DNA of 36,933 bases from an uncultured Lachnospiraceae bacterium (GCA_947063675.1 CAMSTM010000015.1:1-36933); one strand, 5' to 3'. Positions 19,936 through 30,804 are shown, counted from the stretch's first letter. Program-made: numbers and translations. The notes: a model not told the origin generated them from the letters alone.

Positions 19936-20100
19936 TATACCTCCCAGGGATTTTCCCTCATTCCAGTTCCGCAAGCTCCCTTCCGGCACCGTTTCGGCGG
20001 ACAAAACTTCCGTCTGTTTGCACTGCCGTAAGTTTGTCCGGGCACCGTCCGGGCGCTTGCTGTTCCTGTTCCGTATCTACACTTCCCAGGGATTTTCCTT
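19936..20100. repeat. Dispersed structured element copy A (core 19964-20054) bracketed by a 23-bp imperfect direct repeat (19936-19958 and 20078-20100)
   Basis: Direct repeats tatacctcccagggattttccct / tacacttcccagggattttcctt (20/23 identical); inner stem ggacaaaactt/aagtttgtcc; shared blocks with copy B near 31376-31465. Confidence 0.75.
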
Positions 20101-21060
20101 CCCCTCCACGAAATACTTACAGCCCATAAGGGAATCCCTCACCACCGTGTTCACGCAGTCGTCAGTGTAAAATGCCATGTGGTGGCTTACCGTCACATTG
20201 GGAAAGCCCCTCAAAACCGCCAGTTCCCTGTTATTCAGTATATCTGATTTATGATCGTAATAATACAGCCCGAATTCATTTTCCACCACATCCAGTCCCG
20301 CGCCGCCGATTTTGCCGCTCTCGATTCCTGAAATCAAAGCCTCCGAGTCAATCAGAGCGCCTCTTGCTGTGTTGACAATCATGACGCCGTCCTTCATCTT
20401 TGAGACGGTCTCCGCGTTTATCATATGGAAGTTATCGTCTGTAAGCGGCGCATGCAGAGTAATCACATCCGCCTGCCTCCAAATCTCGTCCAGCGTCACG
20501 TAGGGTACTTTCGACGCTTTCACTTCTTCATTTTCATACAAATCATGGGCAAGCAGCCTGCAGCCGAATCCGGAAAGATTTTGAAGCACCATCCGTCCTA
20601 TTCTTCCGGTGCCGATAACGCCCACCGTCAAATCCTTCAGTTCCCTCCCCTGTATTCCCTTAAGGGAATAATCCTGTATGTTCGTGCGTTCCATGATACG
20701 CTTCATTTTACGAATCGTCATGAGAATCAGCATTACCGTATAATCGGCGACGCCGCAGGGGCCGTAGGGTGCGTTGGCAACCGTTATTCCAAGCCTTTTT
20801 GCCGCCTTCACATCAATATGGTCGTAGCCTATGGTTCTCGTAGTGATATACTTTACGCCATAACCGGCAAAGACCTTGAGAAGCTCCTCCGGCATTCTGG
20901 ACGTGAGAATGTCTATGCACTGTGAGTCCTGTGCCAGAGACGCATTTTCCTCATCCGGCGCATCGGGGCAGAGTACCAGCTCTATCCCCAGCTCTTTTCC
21001 GTATTTTTCAAACAAAGCCTTCTCGTCAAAGGCTCTGCAGTTATAAACCGTAACCTTCAT
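20077..21060 (-). CDS. D-isomer 2-hydroxyacid dehydrogenase (D-lactate dehydrogenase-like)
   Basis: TRTIGYDHIDVKAAKRLGITVANAPYGPCGVADYTV, GVIGTGRIGRMV, VNTARGALIDSEAL. Confidence 0.92.
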   Translation of the reverse strand: MKVTVYNCRAFDEKALFEKYGKELGIELVLCPDAPDEENASLAQDSQCIDILTSRMPEELLKVFAGYGVKYITTRTIGYDHIDVKAAKRLGITVANAPYGPCGVADYTVMLILMTIRKMKRIMERTNIQDYSLKGIQGRELKDLTVGVIGTGRIGRMVLQNLSGFGCRLLAHDLYENEEVKASKVPYVTLDEIWRQADVITLHAPLTDDNFHMINAETVSKMKDGVMIVNTARGALIDSEALISGIESGKIGGAGLDVVENEFGLYYYDHKSDILNNRELAVLRGFPNVTVSHHMAFYTDDCVNTVVRDSLMGCKYFVEGKENPWEV

Positions 21061-21085
21061 GTTTCCCCTTTCTTCTGCGCCGCAA

Positions 21086-22318
21086 TCAGCGCATGGTTCT
21101 ATCCTGTTCGTTTCTTTGAAGCTGCATCATTTCCTGCTTCTTCTTGCGCTGCTTTTCCATTTCCCTGTAAATGCGCACAGCCTCCATATCCTCGTCATTT
21201 AAGTGTCTGAAATTACTGATGCTGGCATACAGAATTTTCAGACTGTTTATTGTGGTGTCAAAAACGCCTTCCCCGTACATATTCAGCACGATAATTCCGA
21301 TGGGAACCGCAATAATCATCCCTGCAACGCTCCCCACCTTGTAGCCCACAAACAGTAAAATCAGCGTGGGAATCGGCGCAAGCCCCATGGAATCTCCCAT
21401 AATTTTGGGCTGAATCAGCTGTCTTGCCATCTGTCCAACTCCCCAGATTATCAGCAGTCCTATCACCATGGTGTAATCGCCGTTTAAAAATTTGATAATC
21501 GCCCATGGAACCAGAACCGTTCCCGTTCCGAAAAAGGGCAGGAAGTCAAGAAACGCCACGCCAATGGCAATAATGAAAGCATATCTCACCTTTAAAACGG
21601 TAAACCCGATTCCCAAAAGCAGGTACATCCAGATTTCAATTTTAATCTGCGCCTTGAAATAGCCGCCTACCGCATGGCGCAGTCCTCTTTTTATCATGTT
21701 CCACCGCTCGGTAATCGCCTCCGGAACCACCTTCGACAGCAGATTCGGCAGATAATCCTTATCCGCCACAAAAAGGTAGGAGGATAAAAGACACATGATA
21801 ATCCCGATGAGAATGGAGGGCAAATCCATGGCAAAACGTCCCAGAGCTTCAATGGTCGGCTCGCTGAGTCCCCCGAAAAAATCCCCGAGGTAAGTCTCGA
21901 TATTCTCTGTGACTTTTTTAAAGGTCGTCTGGAGGCTTTCGGGAAAATACTTTCCCGCCGTCTCAAAGGCTTCTCCCACCTCCTCAAAATCTTCCAGTGT
22001 GCTCTCCCACATTTCAGGAAGCTCGCTGACAAAGTTCGTGGTCTCCTCTATCAGCTTTGCCCCCAGAAGATATCCGGCGAGAATTACCAGCGCAATAACC
22101 GAAATAATCACAAAGGCTGCGCCGGCCTTTCTTTTAATCTTTAATTGCTTTTCAAAAAACTTTACCAGTGGGCTGGCTATCAGCGCAATAATCCAGCCAA
22201 TGATAAAAGGCATAAAACAGACGATAAATCTGGGAAGTATAAAAATGCATACCAGCAAAAAAGCCAGCATAATGCTTAAGTTTACAAAAACTTTAAGATA
22301 AATTCTTTTATTTCCCAT
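21086..22318 (-). CDS. AI-2E family transporter
   Basis: Multi-TM protein with FLDFLPFFGTGTVLVPWAI and QPKIMGDSMGLAPIPTLILLFVGYKVGSVAGMIIAVP. Confidence 0.92.
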   Translation of the reverse strand: MGNKRIYLKVFVNLSIMLAFLLVCIFILPRFIVCFMPFIIGWIIALIASPLVKFFEKQLKIKRKAGAAFVIISVIALVILAGYLLGAKLIEETTNFVSELPEMWESTLEDFEEVGEAFETAGKYFPESLQTTFKKVTENIETYLGDFFGGLSEPTIEALGRFAMDLPSILIGIIMCLLSSYLFVADKDYLPNLLSKVVPEAITERWNMIKRGLRHAVGGYFKAQIKIEIWMYLLLGIGFTVLKVRYAFIIAIGVAFLDFLPFFGTGTVLVPWAIIKFLNGDYTMVIGLLIIWGVGQMARQLIQPKIMGDSMGLAPIPTLILLFVGYKVGSVAGMIIAVPIGIIVLNMYGEGVFDTTINSLKILYASISNFRHLNDEDMEAVRIYREMEKQRKKKQEMMQLQRNEQDRTMR

Positions 22319-22937
22319 CCTCGCATCCTTCTTCCAGATAAGTATCCAGCAGCCTGTAGATTTCCTCGCGTCCCTGTTTTGTCATTGCCGACCAGGGAAT
22401 TATTGTTGTATTTTCTTTGCAGCCCAAACCGTCAGACACCATTTTCAAATGCTTTGCCAGCTGGCTTGGTTTGATTTTGTCCGCCTTTGTGGCAACGATA
22501 ACAGGACGGAAGCCGTAGCTTAAAATCCAGTCATACATCATTTTATCATTTTCCGACGGCTCGTGACGAATGTCGATTAAAAGAAAAACCGCCCTGAGCT
22601 GACGTGAGGTGTAGAGGTAATTTTCCGTCATGACGCCCCACTTTTCCTTTTCCTGTACATTAACCTTTGTATAACCGTAACCGGGCAAATCCACAAAGTA
22701 CATCTGGCCGTTAATATTATAATAATTAATGGTCTGCGTTTTTCCCGGGGAAGCGCTGGTTCTGGCCAGAGATTTCCGATTCATCAGCCCGTTAATCAGG
22801 GAAGATTTACCCACGTTGCTCTTGCCGGCAAAGGCAAACTCCATATGAATGTTTTCCGGCAGCTTGCTGGTGATGCCGCAGACGGTTTCCAGACTTACAT
22901 TCTTAATTACCATTTTAACTCCTGTTCTTTTGCGCAA
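22308..22937 (-). CDS. engB: Ribosome biogenesis GTP-binding protein YsxC/EngB
   Basis: GKSNVGKSSLINGLMNRKSLARTSASPGKTQTINYY, DLPGYGYTKV, ATKADKI; located after lon as in many Firmicutes. Confidence 0.96.
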   Translation of the reverse strand: MRKRTGVKMVIKNVSLETVCGITSKLPENIHMEFAFAGKSNVGKSSLINGLMNRKSLARTSASPGKTQTINYYNINGQMYFVDLPGYGYTKVNVQEKEKWGVMTENYLYTSRQLRAVFLLIDIRHEPSENDKMMYDWILSYGFRPVIVATKADKIKPSQLAKHLKMVSDGLGCKENTTIIPWSAMTKQGREEIYRLLDTYLEEGCEDGK

Positions 22938-22938
22938 A

Positions 22939-25350
22939 TCACATCAGTGCGTGTTTAAGAACTTCCTTCATATTTTTTACATAGGTGACGGCGAGTCCGT
23001 CCTTAATCTCTTCCGGGATTTCTTCAATGTCCTTCTTATTTTCATAGGGCACAAGGACTTCCTTTAACCCGGCCATCCGGGCCGCCAGTATCTTTTCTTT
23101 CAGGCCGCCGATGGGAAGTACTCTCCCCCGCAGCGTCACCTCTCCTGTCATGGCAAGGTCGCTTCTGACCATTTTTCCGGTAATCGCCGAATACAGGGCT
23201 GTTGCCATGGTGATTCCGGCGGACGGGCCGTCCTTGGGAACTGCGCCCTGGGGAATATGAATGTGAAAATCATTTTCCTTGAAAAGCGCCGGCGAAATAC
23301 CCGATTCCTTTCCCACGGAGCGCACGAAGCTCATTCCAATCATGGCCGATTCCTTCATCACGTCGCCCATCTGGCCGGTGAGCTCGATTTCGCCTTTTCC
23401 CGGCATCATATTTACTTCAATTTGAAGGGTATCTCCGCCCACACTGGTCCAGGCAAGTCCCCGCACAATACCTGCCTGCGGTTCCTTGTTTGCCTTATCC
23501 AGACTGTATTTTCTCTTGCCCAGATATTTATCCAGATTGGAGGCGGTCACCTTTATCTTTTTCAGGCTTCCGGCTTCTCCCTTTTCAGTCCTGTCGGAAG
23601 CTTCACAGACTTCGCCGCCCTCACCTCTGTCATATTCCTCGCCTGCCTCAAGAATTTCCTTTGCGGACTTCCGGCAGATATCTCCGATTTTTCTCTCCAA
23701 CTCCCGGACGCCGGCCTCCTTTGTATAATATGTAATGATATTCTTCAGCGCGCCGTCCTGAATGGAAAGCATTTTATTCGTAATGCCGTTGCGGGCCATC
23801 TGTTTTTTCAAAAGGTGTTCCTTTGCAATATGGAACTTTTCATTTTCCGTATAGCTGCTGACCTCAATGACTTCCATACGGTCCAGAAGCGGCCTCGGAA
23901 TGGTCTGGGTGGTATTGGCAGTGGCAACGAAAAGCACCTCGGACAAATCCAGAGGAATCTCCACATAGTGGTCCCGGAACCTTACGTTCTGTTCTCCGTC
24001 AAGCACTTCCAGAAGGGCGGAAAAAGTATCACCCTTGTAATCATTGCTCACCTTGTCAATTTCATCAAGCAGCATCAGCGGGTTCTTCACTCCCGCCTGC
24101 TTTAATCCCGCAGCAATCCTTCCCGGCATGGCGCCCACATAGGTCTTTCTGTGGCCTCTGATTTCCGCCTCATCCCGGACGCCGCCCAGGCAAATCCGCA
24201 CATACTTTTTATTCAAAGCCTCGGCCATGCTCTTTGCAATGGAGGTTTTTCCCGTTCCCGGAGGTCCTACCAGACAAATGATGGGGCTTTCTCCCTTTTT
24301 CGTAAGGCACCGCACCGCCAGAAATTCCAGAATGCGCTCTTTTACCTGCTCTAAGCCGTAATGCTCTCTTTCAAGAATCTCGCCGGCATGCTTCATGCTC
24401 TCGTTATCTTTAGAAGCTTTATCCCAGGGCAGATCAAGCAGCGTCTCGATATACGCGCGCTCCACCGCTCCCTCCGAGCTGTTTCCCGCAAACTTTTTAA
24501 ATCGGGTAATTTCCTTCTGGATTTTGGCCCTGACCTCCCCGGAAGCCTGCAGCTTTGAAAGAGCCTCCTCAAACTGGTCCGAATCGGAAAAAGAACCTTC
24601 TTCTCCCAGCTCCTCCCTGATGTAGTGGAGCTGTTCCCGCAAAAGATACTCTCTCTGGTTCTTGTCCACCCTGTCCTTCATTCTGTGCGCCAGTTCTTCT
24701 CTTGCTCTGGCAATTTCTATTTCATTCAGCAGATGCCCGCACAGAATATCGTACCGCTCTTTGATATCGAGAGCCTCAAGAACCTCCTGCTTTTTCTCAT
24801 AGCCGATGGGCAGATTCATGGCAATCTGATCCATCAGTATTCCCGGTTCCTTCACCTGGGAATACCTTTGAAGCGCATTTTTGTCCAGCTTGGGAAAATG
24901 GGATGCGAATGCGGTAAAATATTTCTTTATCTGCCGAAGCAGCGCTTCTTTTTCTATTTCATTTTCTTCATTCCCGGAGGAAACGTCAAATATTTCTTCC
25001 ACATACGCTTCAAGGAATTTTGAATTTTCTTCGTGAATCCCCATAAGCCTTCCCCGGCTGATTCCCTCCACGAGAACCCTGACTATCTGGTTGGGCAGCT
25101 TGGTAATCTGTTTCACCACACAGATGGTTCCCACAGGATAAATCTGTTCCCCGGCAGGGTCTTCAACGCCGGCGTCCTTCTGGGCTGCCAGAAAAAGCTT
25201 TCCACCGCCCGTCATGGCATACTCGAGAGCCTGCAGGGATTTTTCCCTGTTTAAATCAAAATGGATATTAATTCCCGGCAGGACTGTCATCCCCCGTAAA
25301 GGAATCACAGGCAGCATAATGAACTGCCCTTCCGCTTTCTTTTCACACAT
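22939..25350 (-). CDS. lon: Endopeptidase La (Lon protease)
   Basis: [52 protein letters not shown]; catalytic [15 protein letters not shown]; start at MCEKK preferred (AGAGG RBS). Confidence 0.97.
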   Translation of the reverse strand: MCEKKAEGQFIMLPVIPLRGMTVLPGINIHFDLNREKSLQALEYAMTGGGKLFLAAQKDAGVEDPAGEQIYPVGTICVVKQITKLPNQIVRVLVEGISRGRLMGIHEENSKFLEAYVEEIFDVSSGNEENEIEKEALLRQIKKYFTAFASHFPKLDKNALQRYSQVKEPGILMDQIAMNLPIGYEKKQEVLEALDIKERYDILCGHLLNEIEIARAREELAHRMKDRVDKNQREYLLREQLHYIREELGEEGSFSDSDQFEEALSKLQASGEVRAKIQKEITRFKKFAGNSSEGAVERAYIETLLDLPWDKASKDNESMKHAGEILEREHYGLEQVKERILEFLAVRCLTKKGESPIICLVGPPGTGKTSIAKSMAEALNKKYVRICLGGVRDEAEIRGHRKTYVGAMPGRIAAGLKQAGVKNPLMLLDEIDKVSNDYKGDTFSALLEVLDGEQNVRFRDHYVEIPLDLSEVLFVATANTTQTIPRPLLDRMEVIEVSSYTENEKFHIAKEHLLKKQMARNGITNKMLSIQDGALKNIITYYTKEAGVRELERKIGDICRKSAKEILEAGEEYDRGEGGEVCEASDRTEKGEAGSLKKIKVTASNLDKYLGKRKYSLDKANKEPQAGIVRGLAWTSVGGDTLQIEVNMMPGKGEIELTGQMGDVMKESAMIGMSFVRSVGKESGISPALFKENDFHIHIPQGAVPKDGPSAGITMATALYSAITGKMVRSDLAMTGEVTLRGRVLPIGGLKEKILAARMAGLKEVLVPYENKKDIEEIPEEIKDGLAVTYVKNMKEVLKHALM

Positions 25351-25368
25351 AAATTTATCCTCTGTCAC

Positions 25369-25394
25369 AAAATGCCGCCTACCGGCGGCATTTT
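25369..25394 (-). terminator. Perfect hairpin between clpX and lon (probable terminator/attenuator)
   Basis: aaaatgccgcc-tacc-ggcggcatttt perfect 11-bp stem. Confidence 0.7.
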
Positions 25395-25407
25395 ACTTAC
25401 AAAATAT

Positions 25408-26667
25408 CTATCTTGCTCTGCGCATTACCTCACGGTGAATCAACAAAGGCTCGCTGGTACCCTCTATTGCCCCTTTGGTAATCACGCACTCTTCAATGGT
25501 ATCGTCCGACGGAATCCGGAACATCACATCCATCATTGCCTTTTCCATGATGGAACGCAGTCCTCTCGCCCCTGTCTTGCGCTCAAGGGCCTGCTTCGCA
25601 ATGGTTCTGACCGCGTCCTCCTCAAAGGTGAGCTCCACGTCGTCAAATCCAAAAAGTTTCTGGTACTGCTTAATCAAAGCGCTTTTCGGCTCCTTCAAAA
25701 TCCGTACAAGGGCGTCCTCGTCCAATCCCTGAAGGGAAACGGTAATCGGGACACGGCCCACAAACTCCGGTATCAGACCGAACTTCATCAAATCCTGAGG
25801 AGTGGCTTCTTTCAGCACCTCTCCGATATCGCGGCTGCTCTTACTCGCAATTTCCGCGTCAAAACCAATAGAATTACGGTTTAATCTGTTCTCGATAATC
25901 TTTTCCAGACCGTCAAAAGCGCCTCCGCAGATAAATAAAATATTGGAGGTATCAACCTGAATTAACTCCTGGTGGGGATGCTTTCTTCCGCCCTGAGGCG
26001 GAACGCTTGCCACCGTTCCCTCCACGATTTTCAGAAGAGCCTGCTGAACGCCTTCACCCGAAACGTCTCTGGTAATAGACACGTTCTCGCTTTTCTTGGT
26101 AATTTTATCTATCTCGTCAATGTAAATCATGCCGAGCTGGGCGCGCTCCACGTCGTAATCCGCCGCCTGTATCAGTTTAAGGAGAATATTTTCAACATCC
26201 TCGCCCACGTAGCCTGCTTCTGTCAGTGTGGTAGCGTCCGCTATGGCAAAGGGCACGTTGATAATCCTGGCCAGAGTCTGCGCCAGATAGGTTTTGCCCG
26301 AGCCGGTAGGTCCAAGCATAATGATGTTGCTCTTTTGGAGCTCCACATCATCCATATCCTTCGGAGCCGTCACTCTCTTATAATGATTGTAGACGGCAAC
26401 CGATAAAACCTTTTTGGCTTCCTCCTGACCTACCACATAATCGTCCAGAAAATCCTTGATTTCCACAGGCTTAAGGAGATTGATGTCGAATTCCTCTTCC
26501 GCCGTCTCTTCCTCTTCTTCATAGCCCTCTTCCACAATATCGGCGCAGATTTCCACGCATTCGTCGCAGATATATACGCCTGACGGACCTGCAATCAGCT
26601 TTCGCACCTGGTCCTGTGTTTTATTACAAAAAGAACACCTGATATTATCAGAATTTCTCCCTGCCAT
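25408..26667 (-). CDS. clpX: ATP-dependent Clp protease ATP-binding subunit ClpX
   Basis: Zinc-binding [60 protein letters not shown]. Confidence 0.97.
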   Translation of the reverse strand: MAGRNSDNIRCSFCNKTQDQVRKLIAGPSGVYICDECVEICADIVEEGYEEEEETAEEEFDINLLKPVEIKDFLDDYVVGQEEAKKVLSVAVYNHYKRVTAPKDMDDVELQKSNIIMLGPTGSGKTYLAQTLARIINVPFAIADATTLTEAGYVGEDVENILLKLIQAADYDVERAQLGMIYIDEIDKITKKSENVSITRDVSGEGVQQALLKIVEGTVASVPPQGGRKHPHQELIQVDTSNILFICGGAFDGLEKIIENRLNRNSIGFDAEIASKSSRDIGEVLKEATPQDLMKFGLIPEFVGRVPITVSLQGLDEDALVRILKEPKSALIKQYQKLFGFDDVELTFEEDAVRTIAKQALERKTGARGLRSIMEKAMMDVMFRIPSDDTIEECVITKGAIEGTSEPLLIHREVMRRAR

Positions 26668-26705
26668 TTTCTTTCCCCTTATCAATTAAAAAGATTCCGC
26701 CAAGT

Positions 26706-27299
26706 CTACTGGCTGTCCGTCCGTTTGGTATAAATTCTGTCAATCAGACCGTATTCCTTTGCCTCCTCCGCAGTCATCCAGTTGTCCCTCTCCGTGTCGG
26801 CCGCAATCACATCATAATCCCTGCCGGTATTTTCCGCCAGAATTCTGTTCAGTTTTTCTTTGGTCTTAAGTATATGCTTTGCTGCAATTTCAATTTCCGT
26901 CGCCTGTCCCTGAGCGCCCCCAAGAGGCTGATGAATCATAATCTCGGCATTGGGCAGGGCAAGCCTCTTGCCCTTTGTTCCGCCTGCAAGAAGGAAAGCG
27001 CCCATGCTGGCAGCCATTCCCATACAGTTGGTTGCCACATCGCATTTGATATACTGCATGGTATCATAAATCGCCATACCTGCCGTCACGCTTCCGCCGG
27101 GACTGTTGATGTAAAACTGGATATCCTTCTCCGGGTCCTCGGCTTCCAGAAACAAAAGCTGGGCCACAATCAGACTGGCTGTGACATCGTTCACTTCCTC
27201 GCCTAAAAATATAATCCTTTCCTTTAAAAGTCTTGAATAAATATCGTAAGAGCGTTCCCCCCTGCTCGTCTGCTCTATGACGTAAGGCACTAAACTCAT
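26706..27299 (-). CDS. clpP: ATP-dependent Clp protease proteolytic subunit ClpP
   Basis: [68 protein letters not shown]. Confidence 0.97.
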   Translation of the reverse strand: MSLVPYVIEQTSRGERSYDIYSRLLKERIIFLGEEVNDVTASLIVAQLLFLEAEDPEKDIQFYINSPGGSVTAGMAIYDTMQYIKCDVATNCMGMAASMGAFLLAGGTKGKRLALPNAEIMIHQPLGGAQGQATEIEIAAKHILKTKEKLNRILAENTGRDYDVIAADTERDNWMTAEEAKEYGLIDRIYTKRTDSQ

Positions 27300-27329
27300 T
27301 TACTTAAACCTCCCTGAAACCTGTTGCTG

Positions 27330-28616
27330 TTATTTTTCCTTCGCGTTTGCCACTGCAAATTCAGCAGCCTTTCTTACCGCGATATCTTCCTTAATCTGGG
27401 CCGCGTTCTTCTCGGGAAGCATTTCCCTTACTTTATCGACTTCCATCTGATAAGTCTCGGCCATAACCTTTAATTCGTCCTCGTAATCTTCCTCGGAAGC
27501 CGTGATATTTTCAGCCTTTGCGATGGCCTCAAGAACGAGCCTTGCTCTGATTCTCTTTTCGGCCTGTGGCTTTACCTGCGCTATCAGACGCTCCCTTGAA
27601 GCTCCCGTAAACTGATAATACTGCTCCGGCGTAAGTCCCTGCATGGTAATACTCTGCATAAACTCGTCAACCATCTGCTTTTGCCGGGTCTCAACCATAG
27701 CCTCCGGGATTTCCATATCGGAATCCTTAACAATCGCTTCAACCACCGCTTCTTCCCTTAAATTTTTCGCTTCCTTTTCCTTTGTCTCTGTCAGTTTAGC
27801 CCTGACATCCGCTTTGTATTCTTCCAGAGTGTCAAATTCTGATACCTCACCGGCAAATTCGTCGTCCAGTTCGGGAAGCTCCTTCTCCCTGATTTCCCTG
27901 ATTGTACATTTAAAGACAGCGTCCTTGCCTTTCAAATCCTCTGCCTGATAATCCTCGGGGAACGTTACATGGATTTCCGTTTCCTTATCAATTTCCGCGC
28001 CGATGAGCTGCTCCTCAAATCCCGGGATAAATGCGCCGGAACCGATGGTTAAGGAGTAATTTTCACCCTTTCCGCCCTCAAAAGCCACGCCGTCCACAAA
28101 GCCTTCAAAGTCTAAAACAGTCATATCTCCGTCCTTTACCGGCCTGTCCGTCACCTCAATATTTCTGGCGTTGCGCTCTCTTTCACGGTTAATCTCCGCG
28201 TCCACGTCCTCCTCCGTAACCGCGGTTTCAACCCTGTCAATCTCCACGCCCTTATACTTGCCCAATTTCACGTCGGGCTTAAGCGCCACTTCCGCAGTAA
28301 AGATAAAGGGCTTGCCCTTTTCAATCTGAGTAACGTCAATGACAGGAGAAGATACGATATCCTCCCCGCACTCGTCAGCCGCTTTCTCGTAGGCATCGGG
28401 AATCATCTCGTTTACAGCGTCCTCATAAAATATTTCCGGCCCGTACATCTTTTCTATCATCTGGCGAGGCACCTTGCCCTTGCGGAATCCCGGAACGCTA
28501 ATCCTGTTTTTATTTTTTAAGAAAGCATTCTGTAATGCTTTTTCCACTTCTTCCGCCGGAACTTCAATGGTAAGCTTTGCCATGTTCTTTTCTAATTTTT
28601 CCACCTGTACGCTCAT
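27330..28616 (-). CDS. tig: Trigger factor
   Basis: VPGFRKGKVPRQMIEKMYGPEIFYEDAVNEM signature; PPIase-like domain; upstream of clpP/clpX. Confidence 0.96.
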   Translation of the reverse strand: MSVQVEKLEKNMAKLTIEVPAEEVEKALQNAFLKNKNRISVPGFRKGKVPRQMIEKMYGPEIFYEDAVNEMIPDAYEKAADECGEDIVSSPVIDVTQIEKGKPFIFTAEVALKPDVKLGKYKGVEIDRVETAVTEEDVDAEINRERERNARNIEVTDRPVKDGDMTVLDFEGFVDGVAFEGGKGENYSLTIGSGAFIPGFEEQLIGAEIDKETEIHVTFPEDYQAEDLKGKDAVFKCTIREIREKELPELDDEFAGEVSEFDTLEEYKADVRAKLTETKEKEAKNLREEAVVEAIVKDSDMEIPEAMVETRQKQMVDEFMQSITMQGLTPEQYYQFTGASRERLIAQVKPQAEKRIRARLVLEAIAKAENITASEEDYEDELKVMAETYQMEVDKVREMLPEKNAAQIKEDIAVRKAAEFAVANAKEK

Positions 28617-28721
28617 TCTAGTACATCCTCCTTAAATAAGTTACCTGATTCCAAACATACTCACAGTCATTTTACGATTATAGCATATCCGAAAAAAAAT
28701 TACCAGATTTTTTGCAGGATA

Positions 28722-28749
28722 TTGTATTTTTATTTTTTCGCTTTATACT
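28722..28749 (+). promoter_or_regulatory. Putative sigma-A promoter (TTGTAT-16-TATACT) for the ECF S-component gene
   Basis: Boxes at 28722-28727 and 28744-28749, 25 nt ahead of ATG at 28774. Confidence 0.5.
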
Positions 28750-28773
28750 GGAAAACAGCAAAGGAGGTAACTT

Positions 28774-29352
28774 ATGAAATTATCAACCAGACAACTGGCC
28801 CAGACGGCCCTTTTGCTTGCCATCTGTATTGCAAGCCAGTTTTTCAAAAATCTTTCCGTATATATTACGGGACCTGTAGTGAATACGACAATCATTATTG
28901 CCGTTCTTGCCGTGGGCTTGTGGAGCGGGCTTTTTATCAGCGTTATCGCTCCCGTTACTGCCTTTTTTATATCCGGCTCGCCCATCATGGCCGCAATTCC
29001 CCTGATGTTCCCGGCGGTTATGGGCGGAAATATGATTCTTGCAGTATGTACATGGTATGCCACGCGGTATTTTCAGAAGAAAATGAAATTTATAGGAAGC
29101 CTCCCGGCCGGGCTGATTGCCGGTTCGGTTTTAAAGGCTGCTTTTATGGGAATCGTGATTGTACTGATTCTTCTTCCTGCATTCGGCGGCAATGTTGCCG
29201 CAAGGCTTCCGAAACCGGAGGCTCTGCCCGGGGTTCTTGCAACCGCAAAAGTCACGTTTTCCGTTACCCAGCTGATTACGTCTCTTACAGGGAGCCTGCT
29301 TGCTTATGTAATATGGATGCCGCTGAAAAAGTATCTGAGAGCGGAAAGCTGA
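28774..29352 (+). CDS. ECF transporter S component
   Basis: Small six-TM protein MKLSTRQLAQTALLLAICIASQFFKNLSVYITGPVVNTTIIIAVLAVGLWSGLFISVIAPVTAFFI...; GGAGG RBS. Confidence 0.85.
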   Translation: MKLSTRQLAQTALLLAICIASQFFKNLSVYITGPVVNTTIIIAVLAVGLWSGLFISVIAPVTAFFISGSPIMAAIPLMFPAVMGGNMILAVCTWYATRYFQKKMKFIGSLPAGLIAGSVLKAAFMGIVIVLILLPAFGGNVAARLPKPEALPGVLATAKVTFSVTQLITSLTGSLLAYVIWMPLKKYLRAES

Positions 29353-29363
29353 AATGTAGTAAG

Positions 29364-29402
29364 AGAAATGACCCGGCTGCTTTTTGCAGACGGGCCATTT
29401 CC
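29364..29402. terminator. Convergent (bidirectional) terminator
   Basis: gaaatg a cccg g ctgc ttttt gcag a cggg c catttc nested stem between convergent genes. Confidence 0.8.
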
Positions 29403-29426
29403 TTTATCCGGTCTTATCCGAATGTG

Positions 29427-29636
29427 TTATTTCATAGCTTCTTCTTGCTTCTTAATCATTCTACGAACCATCTCGCCACCGATAGAGCCGGCTTCCTTAG
29501 ATGTTAAGTCACCGTTATAACCCTCTTTCAGGTTAACACCAAGCTCAGAAGCAACTTCTGTTTTAAAGCGGTCCATAGCTTCCTTAGCTTCAGGAACTTC
29601 TACTCTATTAGATTTGCTGCTTGCCATCTTTTTCAC
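29427..29636 (-). CDS. Alpha/beta-type small acid-soluble spore protein
   Basis: ALDRFKTEVASELGV-like KEAMDRFKTEVASELGVNLKEGYNGDLTSKEAGSIGGEMVRRMIKKQEE; SASP signature. Confidence 0.97.
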   Translation of the reverse strand: MKKMASSKSNRVEVPEAKEAMDRFKTEVASELGVNLKEGYNGDLTSKEAGSIGGEMVRRMIKKQEEAMK

Positions 29637-29808
29637 CTCCGTTATTTTATTTGACTGCTGATGCAGCCATTCTTCAAGATAAGCGCCAAGTGTATTCGCT
29701 TATCCTGAAGTTTCCTCCGTTCAAAGCGTTTTCTTAATCACTTATCTTGTTCATAGTATTAACGGTACTTGTGAAAATATTATGGTAAGTTTTTCCGTTT
29801 CTTTTATA

Positions 29809-30312
29809 TTAAAAGCTTCGTATTTTGTCGCTGCCGTCGTCAACCGTATTTTCTATGGACTTCACCTTCAGATAATATCCATAGTCCCCGTTGACCTGCA
29901 CATAAACCCGCTCGCCCGCCTTATGGCCGAGAAGAGCCTTTCCAATAGGAGATTCTATGCTGACAAGACCCTCCAGAGAATTTCCCCGCATGGTGGTCAC
30001 GATTTTGTATTTCTGCACGGAACCGTCGTCCTCGAACTCCACTTCCACCGTGTTGTTGATACCGATTTCGTCTTCCTTCGAATCGTCGGGAATGACCTCC
30101 GCCGTCTTAATCATTCTCTCTAAAAAACGGATTCTGCTCTCATTTTTATTTTTTTCTCTTTTGGCGGCATAGTATTCAAAATTTTCACTTAAATCCCCGT
30201 GGGCTCTGGCCTCCTTCACCGCCTCCAAAAGCTTCGGGCGGATGACCAGCTTTCTTTCCTCTATCTCAGCCTCCATGGCGTCGATATCCTTTTGCGTCAA
30301 CTGATTGAACAT
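29809..30312 (-). CDS. greA: Transcription elongation factor GreA
   Basis: LTQKDIDAMEAEIEERKLVIRPKLLEAVKEARAHGDLSENFEYYAAKREK; SPIGKALLGHKAGE; start at MFNQL. Confidence 0.95.
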   Translation of the reverse strand: MFNQLTQKDIDAMEAEIEERKLVIRPKLLEAVKEARAHGDLSENFEYYAAKREKNKNESRIRFLERMIKTAEVIPDDSKEDEIGINNTVEVEFEDDGSVQKYKIVTTMRGNSLEGLVSIESPIGKALLGHKAGERVYVQVNGDYGYYLKVKSIENTVDDGSDKIRSF

Positions 30313-30353
30313 TTTAAAACCTTTCCGTAACAGACTCCCGCGCTCCGCAGATA

Positions 30354-30794
30354 TTAACTGATACTCATCCCGCCGGCTTCCAGCTCGACAGTGACCAGCT
30401 TTTTGCACAGATACTGAATCAGATCCTTTCTGGTAATGATGCCTATGAAGCGCTTTCTGTCGTCGATTACCGGGACAAAATTCTGACTCATGGCCTTATT
30501 CAGCAGATGCTCCATGTCAACGTCGACATCGACAGGCTCATTATCGCGCCTGCGGTTTAATACTGTCATGGGTATCTTTTCCGCCCCTTGCAGGGATAAG
30601 TTGTTTTTGTCCTTAATATACCAGAGCAGATCTCCCTCTGTAAGCGTCCCTATGTATCGTCCGTCCTCCTTCCGAAGAACCGGAATGGACGAATATTTGT
30701 GGTTTTCCATTTTTTCCAGCACCTGCCGGAGCGTATCTGTATCGTAAACGTATGCCACCTCGCTTTTAGGTGTCAAAAAAAACAATATATTCAT
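30354..30794 (-). CDS. CBS-domain protein
   Basis: Two CBS motifs: YSSIPVLRKEDGRYIGTLTEGDLLWYI and NFVPVIDDRKRFIGIITRKDLIQYL. Confidence 0.92.
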   Translation of the reverse strand: MNILFFLTPKSEVAYVYDTDTLRQVLEKMENHKYSSIPVLRKEDGRYIGTLTEGDLLWYIKDKNNLSLQGAEKIPMTVLNRRRDNEPVDVDVDMEHLLNKAMSQNFVPVIDDRKRFIGIITRKDLIQYLCKKLVTVELEAGGMSIS

Positions 30795-30804
30795 TTGTAT
30801 GCGG

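Noticed and set aside
19936-20004. N-terminal extension of truA in the ORF track (MSAETVPEGSLRNWNEGKSLGGI)
   Set aside because: Translates part of repeat copy A; MANYK with GGGAGG RBS is the conventional TruA start.
23257-24105. 282-aa plus-strand ORF
   Set aside because: Antisense to lon; no credible protein features.
28722-29507. 261-aa plus-strand ORF overlapping the ECF S-component
   Set aside because: Different frame of the same region; the 28774..29352 frame has an RBS and a coherent six-TM protein.
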